64,000 nucleotides of DNA from Roseibacillus persicicus (GCF_014651675.1 NZ_BMXI01000002.1:339695-403694); one strand, 5' to 3'; shown: positions 45,431 through 55,524, numbered from the stretch's first letter. The notes: a model not told the origin generated them from the sequence alone. Made by a program: numbers and translations.

Positions 45431-47689
45431 ATGTCTGATATCCGTAAGGTGAAGTGTTGTAAATGTAATGTTTCGGTATTGTTGGCTTCGGCTGCCGTTT
45501 TGCCGGTTTTTCTATCGGAAACCCTGCTCGGTGCGGAAATTGCGAAATGGGATTTTGTGATTTCCGGTGATTCGGCCCAAGTTGCGAATTCCCACTCTTC
45601 GGTGCTTGTGACGCCGGTTACAATGGCGGGAGGAGTTTCTCATACGCAAGACTCGGACAGCGGAGCTTGGAGGACCCGGGGTTATACTGGTGGAGAGGGT
45701 TATGTTGAGTTTTCGATCACCGCTGGGATGATTCAGCAGGTGACTCTCGAGTCCTTGGAATTTGCGGCTTTTGCTCGGGCAGCAAGTTCTTCGGGTGGGG
45801 CGTGGTCGGAGCCTGAGATCATTCTCGAATACGATGTTGAGCCCGCCTTCTCCAACCCGGTCTTTGCGGGAGCTCTCGACATGGGGGATGACTTGACCGA
45901 GGGAGCTGGTGAGGGGCCAACTTATACGAGTGATGCATCGACGTTTTTTTCCTCCGATTTGGTTATCGAGCCGATGGAGACTTATTACTTCCGGCTGCGG
46001 GCATCCGATGCGGTGGGGGCCACGGCATCGCGAAATCAAATCTACTTTAATGCGACAACTGACCTGACGCTGAGTGGGCAGGTCAATGTCGCCTCGCCGG
46101 CATTAACTTGGACTGGGAGTGAGAGCGCGAACTGGAATACGATAGAGCTCAACTTCTCCGAAGATGGTTTGCCTTCTCTATTCGAGACGGGGGATGGCGT
46201 GACGATTGGGACTGCAACCGACATTGTGGTGGACGCGGGTGGCATCACTGCCGGAGAGCTCTACATCACGAACAACTCTACCGCTACTTTCGAGCTGCAG
46301 GGTGGTGACTTGGTTACAGATGGAGTTGTGAAGGCTGGAAACAGCAACTTCGAGATCAAGGGGAATGTGGACACGGGGTCGGGTGTTACTTTGATTGCCG
46401 ACGGAACTTTGCAAGTGGATGGCGGCACTTTGACGACTTCGGGATTGGTGTTTTCCGGGGGCGGCGAGTTGCGGATTGAAGCCGGTGGTTCTGTCACGAA
46501 TTCCGCCGATAGCTATGTTCTGGCTGATATGGAGGGGGCGAATCTCCGCACCAATTCCAATATTACGGCAAGCGTGGGGCGGGTCGTATCGGACCTCCGT
46601 GGTTCGCGGTTCGCCAAGCAGGGCTCAGGCGAGCTCATCGTCACGGGTGATTTCACCTCGAGTGACGGCGGTCCTCTTCATCTCGACTACAATGGGGGAG
46701 TCATGACTTTCGACGGGGCGAACGCGGTCGCGCTAACCGATGGGGAGGACTATAGCTCGTGTCAGGAGGGGTTGAACTTCATCGGGTCTCAAGTTTCTTT
46801 CCATGGTTTGAAATTGGGTCGCAATGAGGAGGAACCCTCGGACGATCGGGACGGGTTGGTAGTGATCCAAGGAACCGGAACTCGAATTGAGTCCGCTTTG
46901 GACGAGGGGGAAAACGTGATCTATGAGGCTGTGCGCATTGACACAGCCCTGGAGCTCTTCGTGCCTTTCGGGAATAACGACTTCTACTTTGATTTTCCCA
47001 TCATGGGAGTGGGCGATTTTATTAAAACTGGAGAAGGTGAAGTCTACTTTGATGCGGAGAATACCTACACTGGAGATACGATTGTTCAGGCTGGAACTCT
47101 ACTCTGTGCGGAGCCTTCCTTCGGGGATACTTCCCGCATTGAGATCTCTGGCACCGGGGGCATTGTGCTGAGCTTCACCGGCGAAGATCAGGTTGGTAAG
47201 CTTGTGATTGAAGGTGAAGAGATGCAGCCGGGGATCTGGGGGCCGCGTTTTACCGATGCTCAGTTTGAGTCGGATTATCTCTTTGGCACTGGGGTCTTGC
47301 ACGTAACGGGAGCCGAGCCATCTGATTATGATGATTGGGTGGTTGAGTTCGGTGTCGAGGGCGAGCCTGCAGAGGATGATGATTTGGATGGAGTGAGCAA
47401 CGCTGCCGAATACGCTTTTGGAACCGAGCCGACCAGCGCGGGATCGGTGAGTCCCTACCAAACCGATTTGGATAAGGCGACAGGCTTGTTGAGTTACACT
47501 CGGCGAAAGCCAGCTCTGTCCGACCTAACTTATACTTACGGATATTCGACCACGCTGGAGGGTGAGTTCACAAGCTTTGCCCCTATCGAGTCGTCGGACG
47601 GTGGTGATCCCGTCGAGGTGATTACTTTGACGCTGCCGTCAGCCTTGCTCGAGGAGGACGCCTTGTTCGTAAGGGTCTTCGCAAACTGA
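45431..47689 (+). CDS. Exported autotransporter-like beta-repeat protein
   Basis: Product of 752 residues from ATG 45431; a TTG six bases upstream is ignored. Signal peptide around NVSVLLASAAVLPVFLSETLL. The middle has the passenger-like pattern of Verrucomicrobia autotransporter-associated beta strands (TGAGEVYFDAENTYTGDT-type segment, FIKTGEGEVYFDAENTYTGD; RFAKQGSGELIVTGDFTS). The C-terminus has DLDGVSNAAEYAFGTEP then a beta tail ending FVRVFAN, like the proteins at 1794 and 34885. No PEP-CTERM or outer-membrane barrel is fused. Likely secreted or surface-bound. Role unknown. Confidence 0.82.
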   Translation: MSDIRKVKCCKCNVSVLLASAAVLPVFLSETLLGAEIAKWDFVISGDSAQVANSHSSVLVTPVTMAGGVSHTQDSDSGAWRTRGYTGGEGYVEFSITAGMIQQVTLESLEFAAFARAASSSGGAWSEPEIILEYDVEPAFSNPVFAGALDMGDDLTEGAGEGPTYTSDASTFFSSDLVIEPMETYYFRLRASDAVGATASRNQIYFNATTDLTLSGQVNVASPALTWTGSESANWNTIELNFSEDGLPSLFETGDGVTIGTATDIVVDAGGITAGELYITNNSTATFELQGGDLVTDGVVKAGNSNFEIKGNVDTGSGVTLIADGTLQVDGGTLTTSGLVFSGGGELRIEAGGSVTNSADSYVLADMEGANLRTNSNITASVGRVVSDLRGSRFAKQGSGELIVTGDFTSSDGGPLHLDYNGGVMTFDGANAVALTDGEDYSSCQEGLNFIGSQVSFHGLKLGRNEEEPSDDRDGLVVIQGTGTRIESALDEGENVIYEAVRIDTALELFVPFGNNDFYFDFPIMGVGDFIKTGEGEVYFDAENTYTGDTIVQAGTLLCAEPSFGDTSRIEISGTGGIVLSFTGEDQVGKLVIEGEEMQPGIWGPRFTDAQFESDYLFGTGVLHVTGAEPSDYDDWVVEFGVEGEPAEDDDLDGVSNAAEYAFGTEPTSAGSVSPYQTDLDKATGLLSYTRRKPALSDLTYTYGYSTTLEGEFTSFAPIESSDGGDPVEVITLTLPSALLEEDALFVRVFAN

Positions 47690-47800
47690 ATCTCAAATCA
47701 GTTCACTCAAATGTGGGTTAAATATTTCTCCTTTTGAAGAGGGATCTCCGAGGTGGGGCTCGCATTGAGTGGACGCAAAAACAACAAACCAGAAAGATAA

Positions 47801-48496
47801 ATGAAATATACAAAGGTGGCTCTCGGGCTGATTGCAGCGAGCTTAACTGGCGAGATGATGGCGGCCACGGTCCTATGGGATTTTCGCAATAGCCAATCTC
47901 CCGGGCAAGCGCTGGATTCTCCCGATGCCAATCGAGTGAGTACCGCTACGGTGGATGGGGTGACAATTACCGCTACCGCAACTTCGACCATCGGCGATCA
48001 GACCGCTGTATTCAATGCCGGGTCGAATGTGGCGGGGGTCAATACGGATGGGGCAGGGAATAGTGTTGAAAGCTCTACTGCCATTGACTCTGGCGAGGTC
48101 CTAACAATCACCCTGACCTTCGGGCCCGATATCAGTGAAGTGATCCTAATGGGGATTGGGTTCGACCGCTTGGACAATGGAACCGGGGCAGAAGCCGCGG
48201 TGCGGTATCCCTCGGAGACGGGCGGAACAGGCACGACGGGAACATCTCTTTCCCAAGGGGAGTTCAACTTCATTGCGGATACAACCTATCAGGGAATTAG
48301 TGGTGACTGGTGGTATGCCAACCCGGACCCTGTGTTCGAGAATGGCGATTTCATCACTTTCGCGAACAGCGGGTCATCCAACTATAATATCAAGGCTTTC
48401 TACCTCGATATTGTGCCGGCTCCTGTCCCCGAGCCCTCGGTGTCGTTGCTAATGGGGTTTGCTTCTTTTGCTTTCCTAGTGCGGAAGCGTAAGTAG
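47801..48496 (+). CDS. PEP-CTERM sorting domain protein
   Basis: Product of 231 residues. Signal peptide MKYTKVALGLIAASLTGEMM; body rich in Gly, Thr, Ser and Asn with beta-sheet pattern. The C-terminus VPEPSVS, helix LLMGFASFAFLV and RKRK is a standard PEP-CTERM sorting signal. It lies 111 bases after the previous exported protein gene and may share its transcript. Function unknown. Confidence 0.87.
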   Translation: MKYTKVALGLIAASLTGEMMAATVLWDFRNSQSPGQALDSPDANRVSTATVDGVTITATATSTIGDQTAVFNAGSNVAGVNTDGAGNSVESSTAIDSGEVLTITLTFGPDISEVILMGIGFDRLDNGTGAEAAVRYPSETGGTGTTGTSLSQGEFNFIADTTYQGISGDWWYANPDPVFENGDFITFANSGSSNYNIKAFYLDIVPAPVPEPSVSLLMGFASFAFLVRKRK

Positions 48497-48520
48497 CGGT
48501 CAGCGGAAATCACTAATTTC

Positions 48521-48577
48521 AGCCCAGCTGTCTGCCCCGTATCGAGGGGTGGGCCGCTGGGCTTTCGCGTTTTGGGT
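48521..48577 (+). terminator. Probable terminator after the PEP-CTERM gene
   Basis: AGCCCAGC (48521-48528) pairs with GCTGGGCT (48556-48563), with an inner CCCC/GGGG stem, then TTCGCGTTTTGG. Stem is strong but the T-run is interrupted. Confidence 0.6.
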
Positions 48578-48654
48578 GGTGCGAGTTGACGTAAATGAAA
48601 GCGAGGAGGCTTTCACATTGGCGTCGTTTCTCGAGGGATCTAGGAATAGTGACT

Positions 48655-48957
48655 ATGTCAGCAAGCAATGAGAGCGGAAGTTGGCGGTCTCTGGCAGGAA
48701 GCAATCGGGGTCAATATTGTCTGCCCGTTCTGGTGTCACTTGTTCTCCAGTTCTTGTTTCTCGGGGTGGGTGCTCTGGCAGTGGACGGGGGAGAATTTCT
48801 GAAAATCGTCGAATTTTCGCTTTTGGCTACTTGGGTGACCACAATTTCTGTGATTTGGCGAAGGGCAAAGAAACCAACGGAGTTCGATTTGTGGGTGCTT
48901 CAATTTTGCTTTCCCGTCTTTCTTGTGCTATTTGAAAGAGTCTCTCGTTTCGGCTGA
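48655..48957 (+). CDS. Small integral membrane protein, unknown
   Basis: Product of 100 residues from ATG 48655 (AGGA nine bases upstream). Three hydrophobic segments: LPVLVSLVLQFLFLGVGALA, IVEFSLLATWVTTISVIW and LWVLQFCFPVFLVLFERV. The N-terminus is polar (MSASNESGSWRSLAG). No family is recognised. It stands alone between a terminator and the ribosomal operon leader. Confidence 0.55.
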   Translation: MSASNESGSWRSLAGSNRGQYCLPVLVSLVLQFLFLGVGALAVDGGEFLKIVEFSLLATWVTTISVIWRRAKKPTEFDLWVLQFCFPVFLVLFERVSRFG

Positions 48958-49051
48958 TTCCATTGCGCGACAAGGAGATTTTGTCCTCTTCGGCTTCAGT
49001 TCCGGAGGGTTGGAGCTGTGGTAAAAGGATTTGAACTCACGGGGTTGGAAA

Positions 49052-49080
49052 TCAAATGATCCGAATCATCTGAATTTTTT
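49052..49080 (+). terminator. Rho-independent terminator
   Basis: TCA-A-ATGAT (49052-49060), loop CCGA, ATCAT-C-TGA (49065-49073) with one mismatch, followed by ATTTTTT. Confidence 0.7.
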
Positions 49081-49103
49081 CCGCGAAATTACAAACTTTG
49101 GTC

Positions 49104-49131
49104 TTGTCAGTAAGCCCGCGATTTCTATAGT
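49104..49131 (+). promoter_or_regulatory. Candidate sigma70-type promoter of the str-S10-spc operon
   Basis: TTGTCA at 49104-49109 and TATAGT at 49126-49131 with a 16-base spacer, just after a terminator and 213 bases before rpsL. The boxes are the best promoter-like pair in the leader. Transcription start would be near 49138. Confidence 0.5.
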
Positions 49132-49141
49132 CCGCGCCCCG

Positions 49142-49165
49142 CCAGTCGTGACTGGGTGTCTTTTT
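49142..49165 (+). terminator. Terminator-like hairpin at the start of the ribosomal operon leader
   Basis: CCAGT-CGTG-ACTGG (one further C-G closing pair inside) at 49142-49155, followed by GTGTCTTTTT. It lies about ten bases after the candidate -10 box, which is unusually close for termination, so it may be an attenuator-like element or part of another transcript end. Confidence 0.45.
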
Positions 49166-49343
49166 GGCCCCGGTTGCTTCGTTTTTTAAATACCTATCGG
49201 GTTGCTTCCGGACAAGTCAGCTGATGCGAGTGAGATTCTCGCACGTTGTTTGGTCGCAAGTGCTCAGGGTTTTTGGAAAGGCGGGGAGAGTGATATCCTC
49301 CAAATTTAACCGATTTTTAACCAAAAGCTGAGAAGCAGAGATT

Positions 49344-49718
49344 ATGCCGACCATTAACCAACTCGTGCGAAAGGGACGTAAGAAAATTACCGTCGCTTCC
49401 AAGTCACGCGCATTGACGAATTGCCCGCAACGTCGTGGCGTGTGTTTGCAGGTTTACACCCGCACACCTAAGAAGCCGAACTCCGCCCTCCGTAAAGTTG
49501 CGAAAGTCCGCCTCACCAACGGCCACGAAATCATCGCCTACATCGGCGGAGAAGGCCACAACCTTCAGGAGCACTCCATCGTCCTCGTGCGTGGTGGTCG
49601 TGTGAAAGACCTTCCTGGTGTCCGTTACCACATCGTCCGTGGTGCCTTGGATACCCTCGGTGTTGATAAGCGGATGCAGTCCCGCTCCAAGTATGGCGCC
49701 AAGCGTCCGAAGAAGTAA
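49344..49718 (+). CDS. rpsL: 30S ribosomal protein S12
   Basis: Product of 124 residues, full length. The decoding-centre segment [12 protein letters not shown] is intact, including the lysines (E. coli Lys42/Lys43) whose change gives streptomycin resistance; [13 protein letters not shown] has the Lys87-region. First gene of the str operon. The start is preceded by GAGAAGCAGAG. Confidence 0.98.
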   Translation: MPTINQLVRKGRKKITVASKSRALTNCPQRRGVCLQVYTRTPKKPNSALRKVAKVRLTNGHEIIAYIGGEGHNLQEHSIVLVRGGRVKDLPGVRYHIVRGALDTLGVDKRMQSRSKYGAKRPKK

Positions 49719-49738
49719 TTTTTAACCATTTTTGAACC

Positions 49739-50212
49739 ATGGCTCGCAGATCACGCAAGTATAAGAAGGACCCAGTCCACGACTCGAAGTTCGACAGTCC
49801 TCTCGTCGGCAAATTCATCAGTATGGTGATGAAGGAAGGCAAGCGTTCCCTCGCGGAGCGGATTGTCTACGCTGCCATCGATAAGGCTAACGACGGAACC
49901 GACACTGTTGATCCTCTTGAGATCGTCAACCGTGCGATTGAAAACTCCAAGCCTCGCGTTGAGGTGAAGAGCCGTCGTGTGGGTGGTGCTACTTACCAGG
50001 TGCCTCTCGAAGTGGATGCCGACCGGTCCGAGGCGCTCGCAATGCGCTGGATCGTTGGTTACGCCCGTGGCCGCAAGGGAACACCCATGCACCTCGCGCT
50101 CGCTAACGAGATTAAGGATGCTTCCAACAACACTGGCAGCTCCGTCCGCAAGCGTGACGATGTTCACAAGATGGCTCAGGCGAACCGCGCCTTTGCTCAC
50201 TTCCGTTTCTAA
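49739..50212 (+). CDS. rpsG: 30S ribosomal protein S7
   Basis: Product of 157 residues, standard length. S7 binds the 3' major domain of 16S rRNA at the head of the 30S subunit. RRVGGATYQVP and ALRW-type blocks (AMRWIVGYAR) are intact. Located 20 bases after rpsL, with no Shine-Dalgarno sequence before ATG (AACCATTTTTGAACC). Confidence 0.98.
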   Translation: MARRSRKYKKDPVHDSKFDSPLVGKFISMVMKEGKRSLAERIVYAAIDKANDGTDTVDPLEIVNRAIENSKPRVEVKSRRVGGATYQVPLEVDADRSEALAMRWIVGYARGRKGTPMHLALANEIKDASNNTGSSVRKRDDVHKMAQANRAFAHFRF

Positions 50213-50246
50213 TTGACCCCCTTATAGTAAAGAAAAACGACCGTCA

Positions 50247-52397
50247 ATGTCCGCCAACCCCTCCAGTCCTGACCGAGCTTTCCCATTGCTGCGCACGCGC
50301 AACATCGGGATCACGGCTCATATTGACGCGGGGAAGACGACCTTGACGGAGCGTATTCTTTTCTACACCGGGATGATTCACCGCCTCGGCGAGGTTCATG
50401 ATGGTGCGGCTACGACCGACCACATGGAGCAAGAGCGCGAGCGCGGCATCACCATTCAATCGGCCGCAGTCACTTGTTCTTGGGAGCAAAAGCCCGAAGA
50501 GGGAGTGACCAAGCTTTTCCAAGGGGAAGAGCAGCGCGTCAATATCATCGACACTCCCGGACACGTGGACTTCACCGCTGAGGTAGAACGTTCCCTCCGG
50601 GTTCTCGATGGTGCCATTGTGGTCTTCTGTGGTGTTGCCGGAGTGCAGCCGCAGACCGAGACCGTCTGGCGCCAAGCCAACAAGTATTCCGTCCCGCGAA
50701 TTATCTTCGTGAACAAGATGGACCGTGTTGGTGCTGATTTTAATTCCGTCGTGGAGGAAGTCCGCGAAAAGTTGGGAGCGACTGCGCTCCCAATTTTGAT
50801 CCCGCTCGGTTCCGAAGATTCTCTTCGTGGTCAGTTGGATGTCATCAATCAAAAGGCCGTCATCTACACCGAAGACGATACCTTGGGTTCCACTTACGAA
50901 GTTCGTGATTTGGAAGGTGACGAGGTTGAGCTCGGGAAGCTCGCTTACGCCGAGTTGCTGGAAACAGTAGCGGGTGTCAACGAAGAGTTGGGTGAGAAAT
51001 TCCTCATGGAGGAAGAGATTACCGTGCTCGAGTTGAAAGCGGCTTTGCGCGAGGCGACCATTGCGAATGAGATTGTCCCTGTTGCTGGAGGTTCCGCCTT
51101 CAAGAACAAGGGAGTGCAATTCTTGCTCGATGCCGTTGCTGATTATCTCCCCAGCCCTCTCGATATCGCTGCCGCAAAGGGAATGAGTCCCGATGACGAG
51201 AGCAAAGAGATTCTCGTTGAGACTGACGACGCTGCCAAGTTCTGTGCTCTGGCCTTCAAGCTCACCAACGACAAGCACTTCGGAAAATTCGTTTTCTTCC
51301 GAGTCTACTCCGGGTCCGTTTCCAAAGGGGACCAGGTTTACAACCCCCGCACCGGGAAAAAGGAGCGCGTTGGACGCCTGATTCAGATTCAGGCCGATTC
51401 CTTCAAGGACATCGACACCTGTTACTCCGGTGACATTGCCGGCATGGTGGGGCTGAAGCACACCGCGACTGGTGATACTCTTTCCGACCCTTCGCTCAAG
51501 GTTGCCCTCGAGCGTCCGGTTTTCCCTGAGCCCGTCATTGGAATGGCTGTTGAACCCCGTTCGACTTCCGACTCCGAAAAGATGTCGCTCGCTCTCAGCC
51601 GCTTGGCAGATGAGGACCCGACTTTCGTTGTTTCCAAGAACGAAGAGACTGGCCAGACCATCATCTCTGGCATGGGTGAGCTTCACCTCGAAGTCATCAT
51701 CGACCGCCTCCTTCGTGAGTCCAACGTGAACGTTCGCGTCGGCAAACCCCAGATTTCTTACCGCGAAACCATTTCGCAACCCGCCACTGGCGAGGGCAAG
51801 CTCGAGAAGCAAACCGGCGGCACCGGCCAATACGGTCACGTTATTCTCGAGGTGAAGGCCAACAAAAAGGGGAGTGGCAACACTTTCGAAAACACCGTCA
51901 AAGGCGGCGTGATTCCCAAAGAGTTCTTCGGCGGAATCGAGCGCGGTCTCAAAGAGGCCATGACGACTGGAATCGTAGCGGGTTATCCCGTGGTCGACGT
52001 CCACGTCAACGTCAAGGACGGCTCCTTCCATGAGGTGGATTCCAACGAGAATGCCTTCCGCATGGCCGCCATCTTCGCCATCCGCGATGCATTCGTGAAA
52101 GCGAACTCGATTTTGCTTGAGCCTGTGATGGATGTCGAAGTAAGCACCCCGCCCGACTATCAAGGAGATGTCATGGGCGACCTCAACCGCCGCCGCGCCC
52201 AGCTCGGCAGCATGGAGACCAAAGGCACCATCTGCACCCTCAAGGCGCAAGTCCCACTCTCCGCGATGTTCGGTTACATGACCGACCTCCGAACCCTTTC
52301 TTCCGGCCGGGCCTCATTCACCATGGAGCCCAGCAGCTTTGAACCTGTCCCCGATAAGCTGGTGGACGAACTGACGGGCCGACGCCCCGCCGCATAA
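50247..52397 (+). CDS. fusA: Elongation factor G
   Basis: Product of 716 residues. It drives ribosomal translocation with GTP. G1 is [13 protein letters not shown]3 DTPGHVDF and G4 NKMD; the domain IV block [11 protein letters not shown] and C-terminal [11 protein letters not shown] are intact. Gene order rpsL-rpsG-fusA is the classic str operon, but tuf does not follow; rpsJ does. A long minus-strand frame over this gene is a codon-bias shadow. No Shine-Dalgarno is visible upstream. Confidence 0.98.
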   Translation: MSANPSSPDRAFPLLRTRNIGITAHIDAGKTTLTERILFYTGMIHRLGEVHDGAATTDHMEQERERGITIQSAAVTCSWEQKPEEGVTKLFQGEEQRVNIIDTPGHVDFTAEVERSLRVLDGAIVVFCGVAGVQPQTETVWRQANKYSVPRIIFVNKMDRVGADFNSVVEEVREKLGATALPILIPLGSEDSLRGQLDVINQKAVIYTEDDTLGSTYEVRDLEGDEVELGKLAYAELLETVAGVNEELGEKFLMEEEITVLELKAALREATIANEIVPVAGGSAFKNKGVQFLLDAVADYLPSPLDIAAAKGMSPDDESKEILVETDDAAKFCALAFKLTNDKHFGKFVFFRVYSGSVSKGDQVYNPRTGKKERVGRLIQIQADSFKDIDTCYSGDIAGMVGLKHTATGDTLSDPSLKVALERPVFPEPVIGMAVEPRSTSDSEKMSLALSRLADEDPTFVVSKNEETGQTIISGMGELHLEVIIDRLLRESNVNVRVGKPQISYRETISQPATGEGKLEKQTGGTGQYGHVILEVKANKKGSGNTFENTVKGGVIPKEFFGGIERGLKEAMTTGIVAGYPVVDVHVNVKDGSFHEVDSNENAFRMAAIFAIRDAFVKANSILLEPVMDVEVSTPPDYQGDVMGDLNRRRAQLGSMETKGTICTLKAQVPLSAMFGYMTDLRTLSSGRASFTMEPSSFEPVPDKLVDELTGRRPAA

Positions 52398-52430
52398 CCT
52401 GAACGAACGACCAACTTTTTCAATAAACTG

Positions 52431-52736
52431 ATGAACCAGAAAATTCGCATCCGACTCCGGGCCTTCGACCACCGCGCGATCGACCGCTCGTCCGACGAAA
52501 TCGTGGAGACTGCGAAGCGCACAGGCGCTCGTATTGCCGGCCCGATTCCTCTTCCAACCCGGATCGAGAAGTTCTCCGTGAACAGTTCCGTCCACGTAAA
52601 CAAGAAGTCAGCCGACCAGTTCGAGATTCGGACTCACCGTCGTCTCCTCGACATCGTGGACCCAACCGCTCGCACCGTTGACGAACTCAAGAAGTTGAAC
52701 CTTCCCGCTGGTGTGGACATCACCATTCAAATCTGA
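52431..52736 (+). CDS. rpsJ: 30S ribosomal protein S10
   Basis: Product of 101 residues, standard. [14 protein letters not shown] and [12 protein letters not shown] are conserved. First gene of the S10 cluster, joined here directly to the str genes without tuf. S10 also serves as NusE in antitermination. No Shine-Dalgarno is visible. Confidence 0.98.
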   Translation: MNQKIRIRLRAFDHRAIDRSSDEIVETAKRTGARIAGPIPLPTRIEKFSVNSSVHVNKKSADQFEIRTHRRLLDIVDPTARTVDELKKLNLPAGVDITIQI

Positions 52737-52749
52737 CCCCCTTAGAACA

Positions 52750-53388
52750 ATGGCTTTAGGACTTATTGGTAAAAAATTGGGCATGACCCGCGTCTTCGAC
52801 AAAGAGGCCGGCTCCATGATTCCTGTCACCGTGATCGACGTCACTGGTAACGAATACGTACAGACCCGCACTGTCGAGAAGGATGGCTACTCTGCTATCC
52901 AGGTCGCATATGATGATCAAAAGGAGCACCGCCTCACCGGCGCTGCCAAGGGTCACCTCGACAAGGCAGGCGTTGCGCCCAAGAAGAAGCTTCTCGAATT
53001 CCGTTTCGAAGAAGGCGAAGAGCTCCCCAACACTGAAGAAGCTCACCCCGGTGCTGCTCTTTTCGAAAATGGAGCATGGGTTGATGTCATCGGCACAACC
53101 AAGGGTAAAGGTTTCCAAGGCGTGATGCGCCGCTACAACTTCCAGGGACAGCCTGCGGCTCACGGCCACATGATGCACCGCCGGACAGGTGCTGTTGGTG
53201 CCGGTTCGACTCCTGGTCGTATTTGGAAGGGCCAGAAAATGCCCGGTCGTCACGGTAACTACCGTCGCACGACACAGAATTTGAAGGTGGTGCAGAGCCG
53301 CCCCGACGACAACGTCGTGCTGATTTCCGGCGCCGTTCCTGGTGCCAAGGGCAACTACGTTGTGATTCGCCCCGCGTTGAAGAAGTAA
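52750..53388 (+). CDS. rplC: 50S ribosomal protein L3
   Basis: Product of 212 residues from ATG 52750 (MALGLIGKKLGMTRVF). The peptidyl-transferase-centre loop segment GRIWKGQKMPGRHG is intact. Starts 13 bases after rpsJ; the gap begins with the word TGACCCCCTTA also present before fusA. Confidence 0.98.
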   Translation: MALGLIGKKLGMTRVFDKEAGSMIPVTVIDVTGNEYVQTRTVEKDGYSAIQVAYDDQKEHRLTGAAKGHLDKAGVAPKKKLLEFRFEEGEELPNTEEAHPGAALFENGAWVDVIGTTKGKGFQGVMRRYNFQGQPAAHGHMMHRRTGAVGAGSTPGRIWKGQKMPGRHGNYRRTTQNLKVVQSRPDDNVVLISGAVPGAKGNYVVIRPALKK

Positions 53389-53421
53389 ACGCAAACTGTA
53401 AGAATTTAGAAAGGAACGAAG

Positions 53422-54027
53422 ATGGCTAAAACATTGAGTATTGATGAGGCGAAAGCCGCGAACCTGACCCTCGAAGAAGAGGGACGGGGAAGTCAGGCTG
53501 TGCACGACCTCGTAGTCGCGTATCAGGCCAACCGCCGCAGTGGCACAGCTTGTGCCAAAACCCGGGGAGAAGTTTCCGGAAACAACAAAAAGATGTTCCG
53601 TCAGAAGGGAACTGGTAACGCCCGTCACGGCACCAACAAAGCTCCGATTTTCGTGGGTGGTGGTGTTGTCTTCGGACCTCGCCCCCGTAGCTATGCGAAG
53701 ACTGTCCCACGGAAAGTCCGCAAGCTCGCCCTTCGCCGCGTGCTCAATGACGCCATTGCCGAAGGCAAGATTGTTTCGGTTGACAGCTTCGCGATTGCCG
53801 ACGGCAAGACCAAGTCTTTCCTCAAGACCGTCAACGAGACCTGTGCCGCGAACACTGTCCTCATCATCGGCAAGTCCTTTGACGAGAAGACTTACCTCGC
53901 CGGTCGCAATGTTGCCTGGGCTCAGTTGGAAACTGCTGAGAACGTCAACATCGAGCAAATCATGAAGTATCAGGGAATCATCCTCGTCGAGGATAGCTTC
54001 GAAACTCTCGCCGCTCGCACGGCTTAA
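53422..54027 (+). CDS. rplD: 50S ribosomal protein L4
   Basis: Product of 201 residues. The extended tunnel loop with KTRGEVSGNNKKMFRQKGTG is present. In many bacteria L4 also represses its own operon. AAGGAACGAAG precedes the ATG, combining a Shine-Dalgarno with the GAACGA word. Confidence 0.98.
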   Translation: MAKTLSIDEAKAANLTLEEEGRGSQAVHDLVVAYQANRRSGTACAKTRGEVSGNNKKMFRQKGTGNARHGTNKAPIFVGGGVVFGPRPRSYAKTVPRKVRKLALRRVLNDAIAEGKIVSVDSFAIADGKTKSFLKTVNETCAANTVLIIGKSFDEKTYLAGRNVAWAQLETAENVNIEQIMKYQGIILVEDSFETLAARTA

Positions 54028-54051
54028 TCCCGCAGTAGAACCCCAAGGAAA

Positions 54052-54336
54052 ATGAAAGACATTTACCAAGTGATCGACACCATTCAGATGTCGGAAAAGG
54101 CCGCTCTCTTGCAGGAGACCAACAACGAATACGTTTTCAAAGTCGCTCGCGCAGCCAACAAGATCGAAATCAAGAAGGCTGTTGAGAAGTTGTTCGCCGT
54201 CAAGGTGGAGGACGTCCGCACCTGCAACTACGAAGGCAAGCTCAAGCGCAAGCGTCGTGCCGACCAAGGTCGCACTGCCCGCTTCAAGAAAGCTTATGTC
54301 CGCCTGAAGGACGGGGATACCCTCGACCTGGTGTAA
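54052..54336 (+). CDS. rplW: 50S ribosomal protein L23
   Basis: Product of 94 residues, standard. It sits at the peptide exit and docks trigger factor and SRP. TNNEYVFKVARAANKIEIKK is the typical core. AAGGAA precedes the ATG. Confidence 0.97.
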   Translation: MKDIYQVIDTIQMSEKAALLQETNNEYVFKVARAANKIEIKKAVEKLFAVKVEDVRTCNYEGKLKRKRRADQGRTARFKKAYVRLKDGDTLDLV

Positions 54337-54384
54337 ATCAAGACACCTGCCTAATTACCTAACCAACTTTCAACCCGAATCGAG

Positions 54385-55224
54385 ATGTCTCTGAAAACAT
54401 TCAAGCCCATCACTCCGACCAACCGGTATAAGGAACACCCCGACTTTGCGGAGGTGACCAAGTCCACTCCGGAAAAAAGCCTCACCCGTCCTCTCAAGAA
54501 GTCTGGTGGCCGCAACAACCAGGGTCGTATCACCTGCCGTCACATCGGTGGGGGACACAAGCGCAAGTATCGCGTGATCGACTTCAAGCGCTCCAAGCGC
54601 GACGTCGAAGCCACCGTTGTTGGTATCGAGTATGATCCCAACCGCACCTGCCGCATTGCCCTTCTGGAATATGCTGATGGCGAGAAAGCTTATATCCTTG
54701 CTCCTGTTGGTTTGACCGACGGCGCCAAGGTGGAAGCAGGCGAAAACGCGGCTCCCAAGCCCGGCAATGCCATGCCTCTCAGCAAGGTCCCTCTCGGAAC
54801 CGCTGTTCACAACATCGAGCTTCAGCCTGGTGGTGGTGGCAAAGTGGCCCGCTCCGCTGGTCAGCAAGCCATCCTTTCCAACCGCGACGGTGACTACGCA
54901 CTTGTCCGCATGCCTTCTGGCGAAATTCGCCGCTTCATCGCGACTTGCTACTGCACCATCGGTCAGGTCGGCAACCGCGACCACATGAACGAAGTTTCCG
55001 GTAAAGCAGGCCGCACCCGCTGGCAGGGCACCCGCCCAACAGTGCGCGGTATGTGTATGAACCCAGTCGACCACCCGAACGGTGGTGGTGAGGGTAAGTC
55101 CAAGTCCGGTGGTGGTCGTCAGCACTTGAAGTCTCCCTGGGGTCACACCAAGGGTCAAAAGACTCGCAAGAAGAAGAAGCCTACCAACACCTTCATCGTT
55201 GAGCGTCGTAAGAAGAAGCGCTAA
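54385..55224 (+). CDS. rplB: 50S ribosomal protein L2
   Basis: Product of 279 residues. RRNN-type block [32 protein letters not shown] and the active-site-near [13 protein letters not shown] with the conserved histidine are intact. C-terminus is basic. Standard length. Confidence 0.98.
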   Translation: MSLKTFKPITPTNRYKEHPDFAEVTKSTPEKSLTRPLKKSGGRNNQGRITCRHIGGGHKRKYRVIDFKRSKRDVEATVVGIEYDPNRTCRIALLEYADGEKAYILAPVGLTDGAKVEAGENAAPKPGNAMPLSKVPLGTAVHNIELQPGGGGKVARSAGQQAILSNRDGDYALVRMPSGEIRRFIATCYCTIGQVGNRDHMNEVSGKAGRTRWQGTRPTVRGMCMNPVDHPNGGGEGKSKSGGGRQHLKSPWGHTKGQKTRKKKKPTNTFIVERRKKKR

Positions 55225-55254
55225 TCCCCGAAACCACTCGAACAGAATTTTACT

Positions 55255-55524
55255 ATGCCACGTTCACTGAAAAAAGGACCCTTCGTCGATCAGAAGCTTC
55301 TCGCGAAAATCGATGCTGCGGTTGAAAAGGGCGACAAAAAGCCCATCAAAACTTGGAGCCGTCGCTCGATGATCACGCCTGACTTCGTCGGCCTGACCTT
55401 CTCGGTTCACAATGGAAAGACCTTCCTCCCCGTCCTCGTCACCGAGAACATGGTTGGTCACAAATTGGGAGAATTCTCTCCCTCCAAGAACTTCAAGGCT
55501 CACGGTGGTGTGGGTAAGAAGTAA
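55255..55524 (+). CDS. rpsS: 30S ribosomal protein S19
   Basis: Product of 89 residues, standard. [16 protein letters not shown] and [18 protein letters not shown] are conserved. Followed by an unusual inserted gene instead of rplV. Confidence 0.98.
   Translation: MPRSLKKGPFVDQKLLAKIDAAVEKGDKKPIKTWSRRSMITPDFVGLTFSVHNGKTFLPVLVTENMVGHKLGEFSPSKNFKAHGGVGKK

Larger units (their letters stand above)
48958..49343 (+). other. Leader region of the ribosomal operon (386 bp, no gene)
   Basis: It contains a terminator at 49052-49080 that probably ends the preceding transcript, a candidate promoter at 49104-49131, a second terminator-like hairpin just after the expected start of transcription, and then about 180 bases of untranslated leader up to rpsL. 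A stretch near 49021 resembles an antisense tRNA T-arm but no tRNA can be folded. Nothing else is seen. Confidence 0.6.

Noticed and set aside
49009-49080. Possible tRNA on the minus strand (GGATTTGAACTCACGG resembles a T-arm)
   Set aside because: The stem does not pair and no acceptor or anticodon arms can be drawn; part of the segment is instead a terminator.
50244-52250. Long minus-strand open frame (668 codons) across fusA
   Set aside because: It mirrors the strong codon bias of fusA; the plus strand has all EF-G motifs and the minus product matches no fold.
52756-54267. Minus-strand open frame of 503 codons across rplC, rplD and part of rplW
   Set aside because: It spans several certain ribosomal genes and is a codon-bias shadow.
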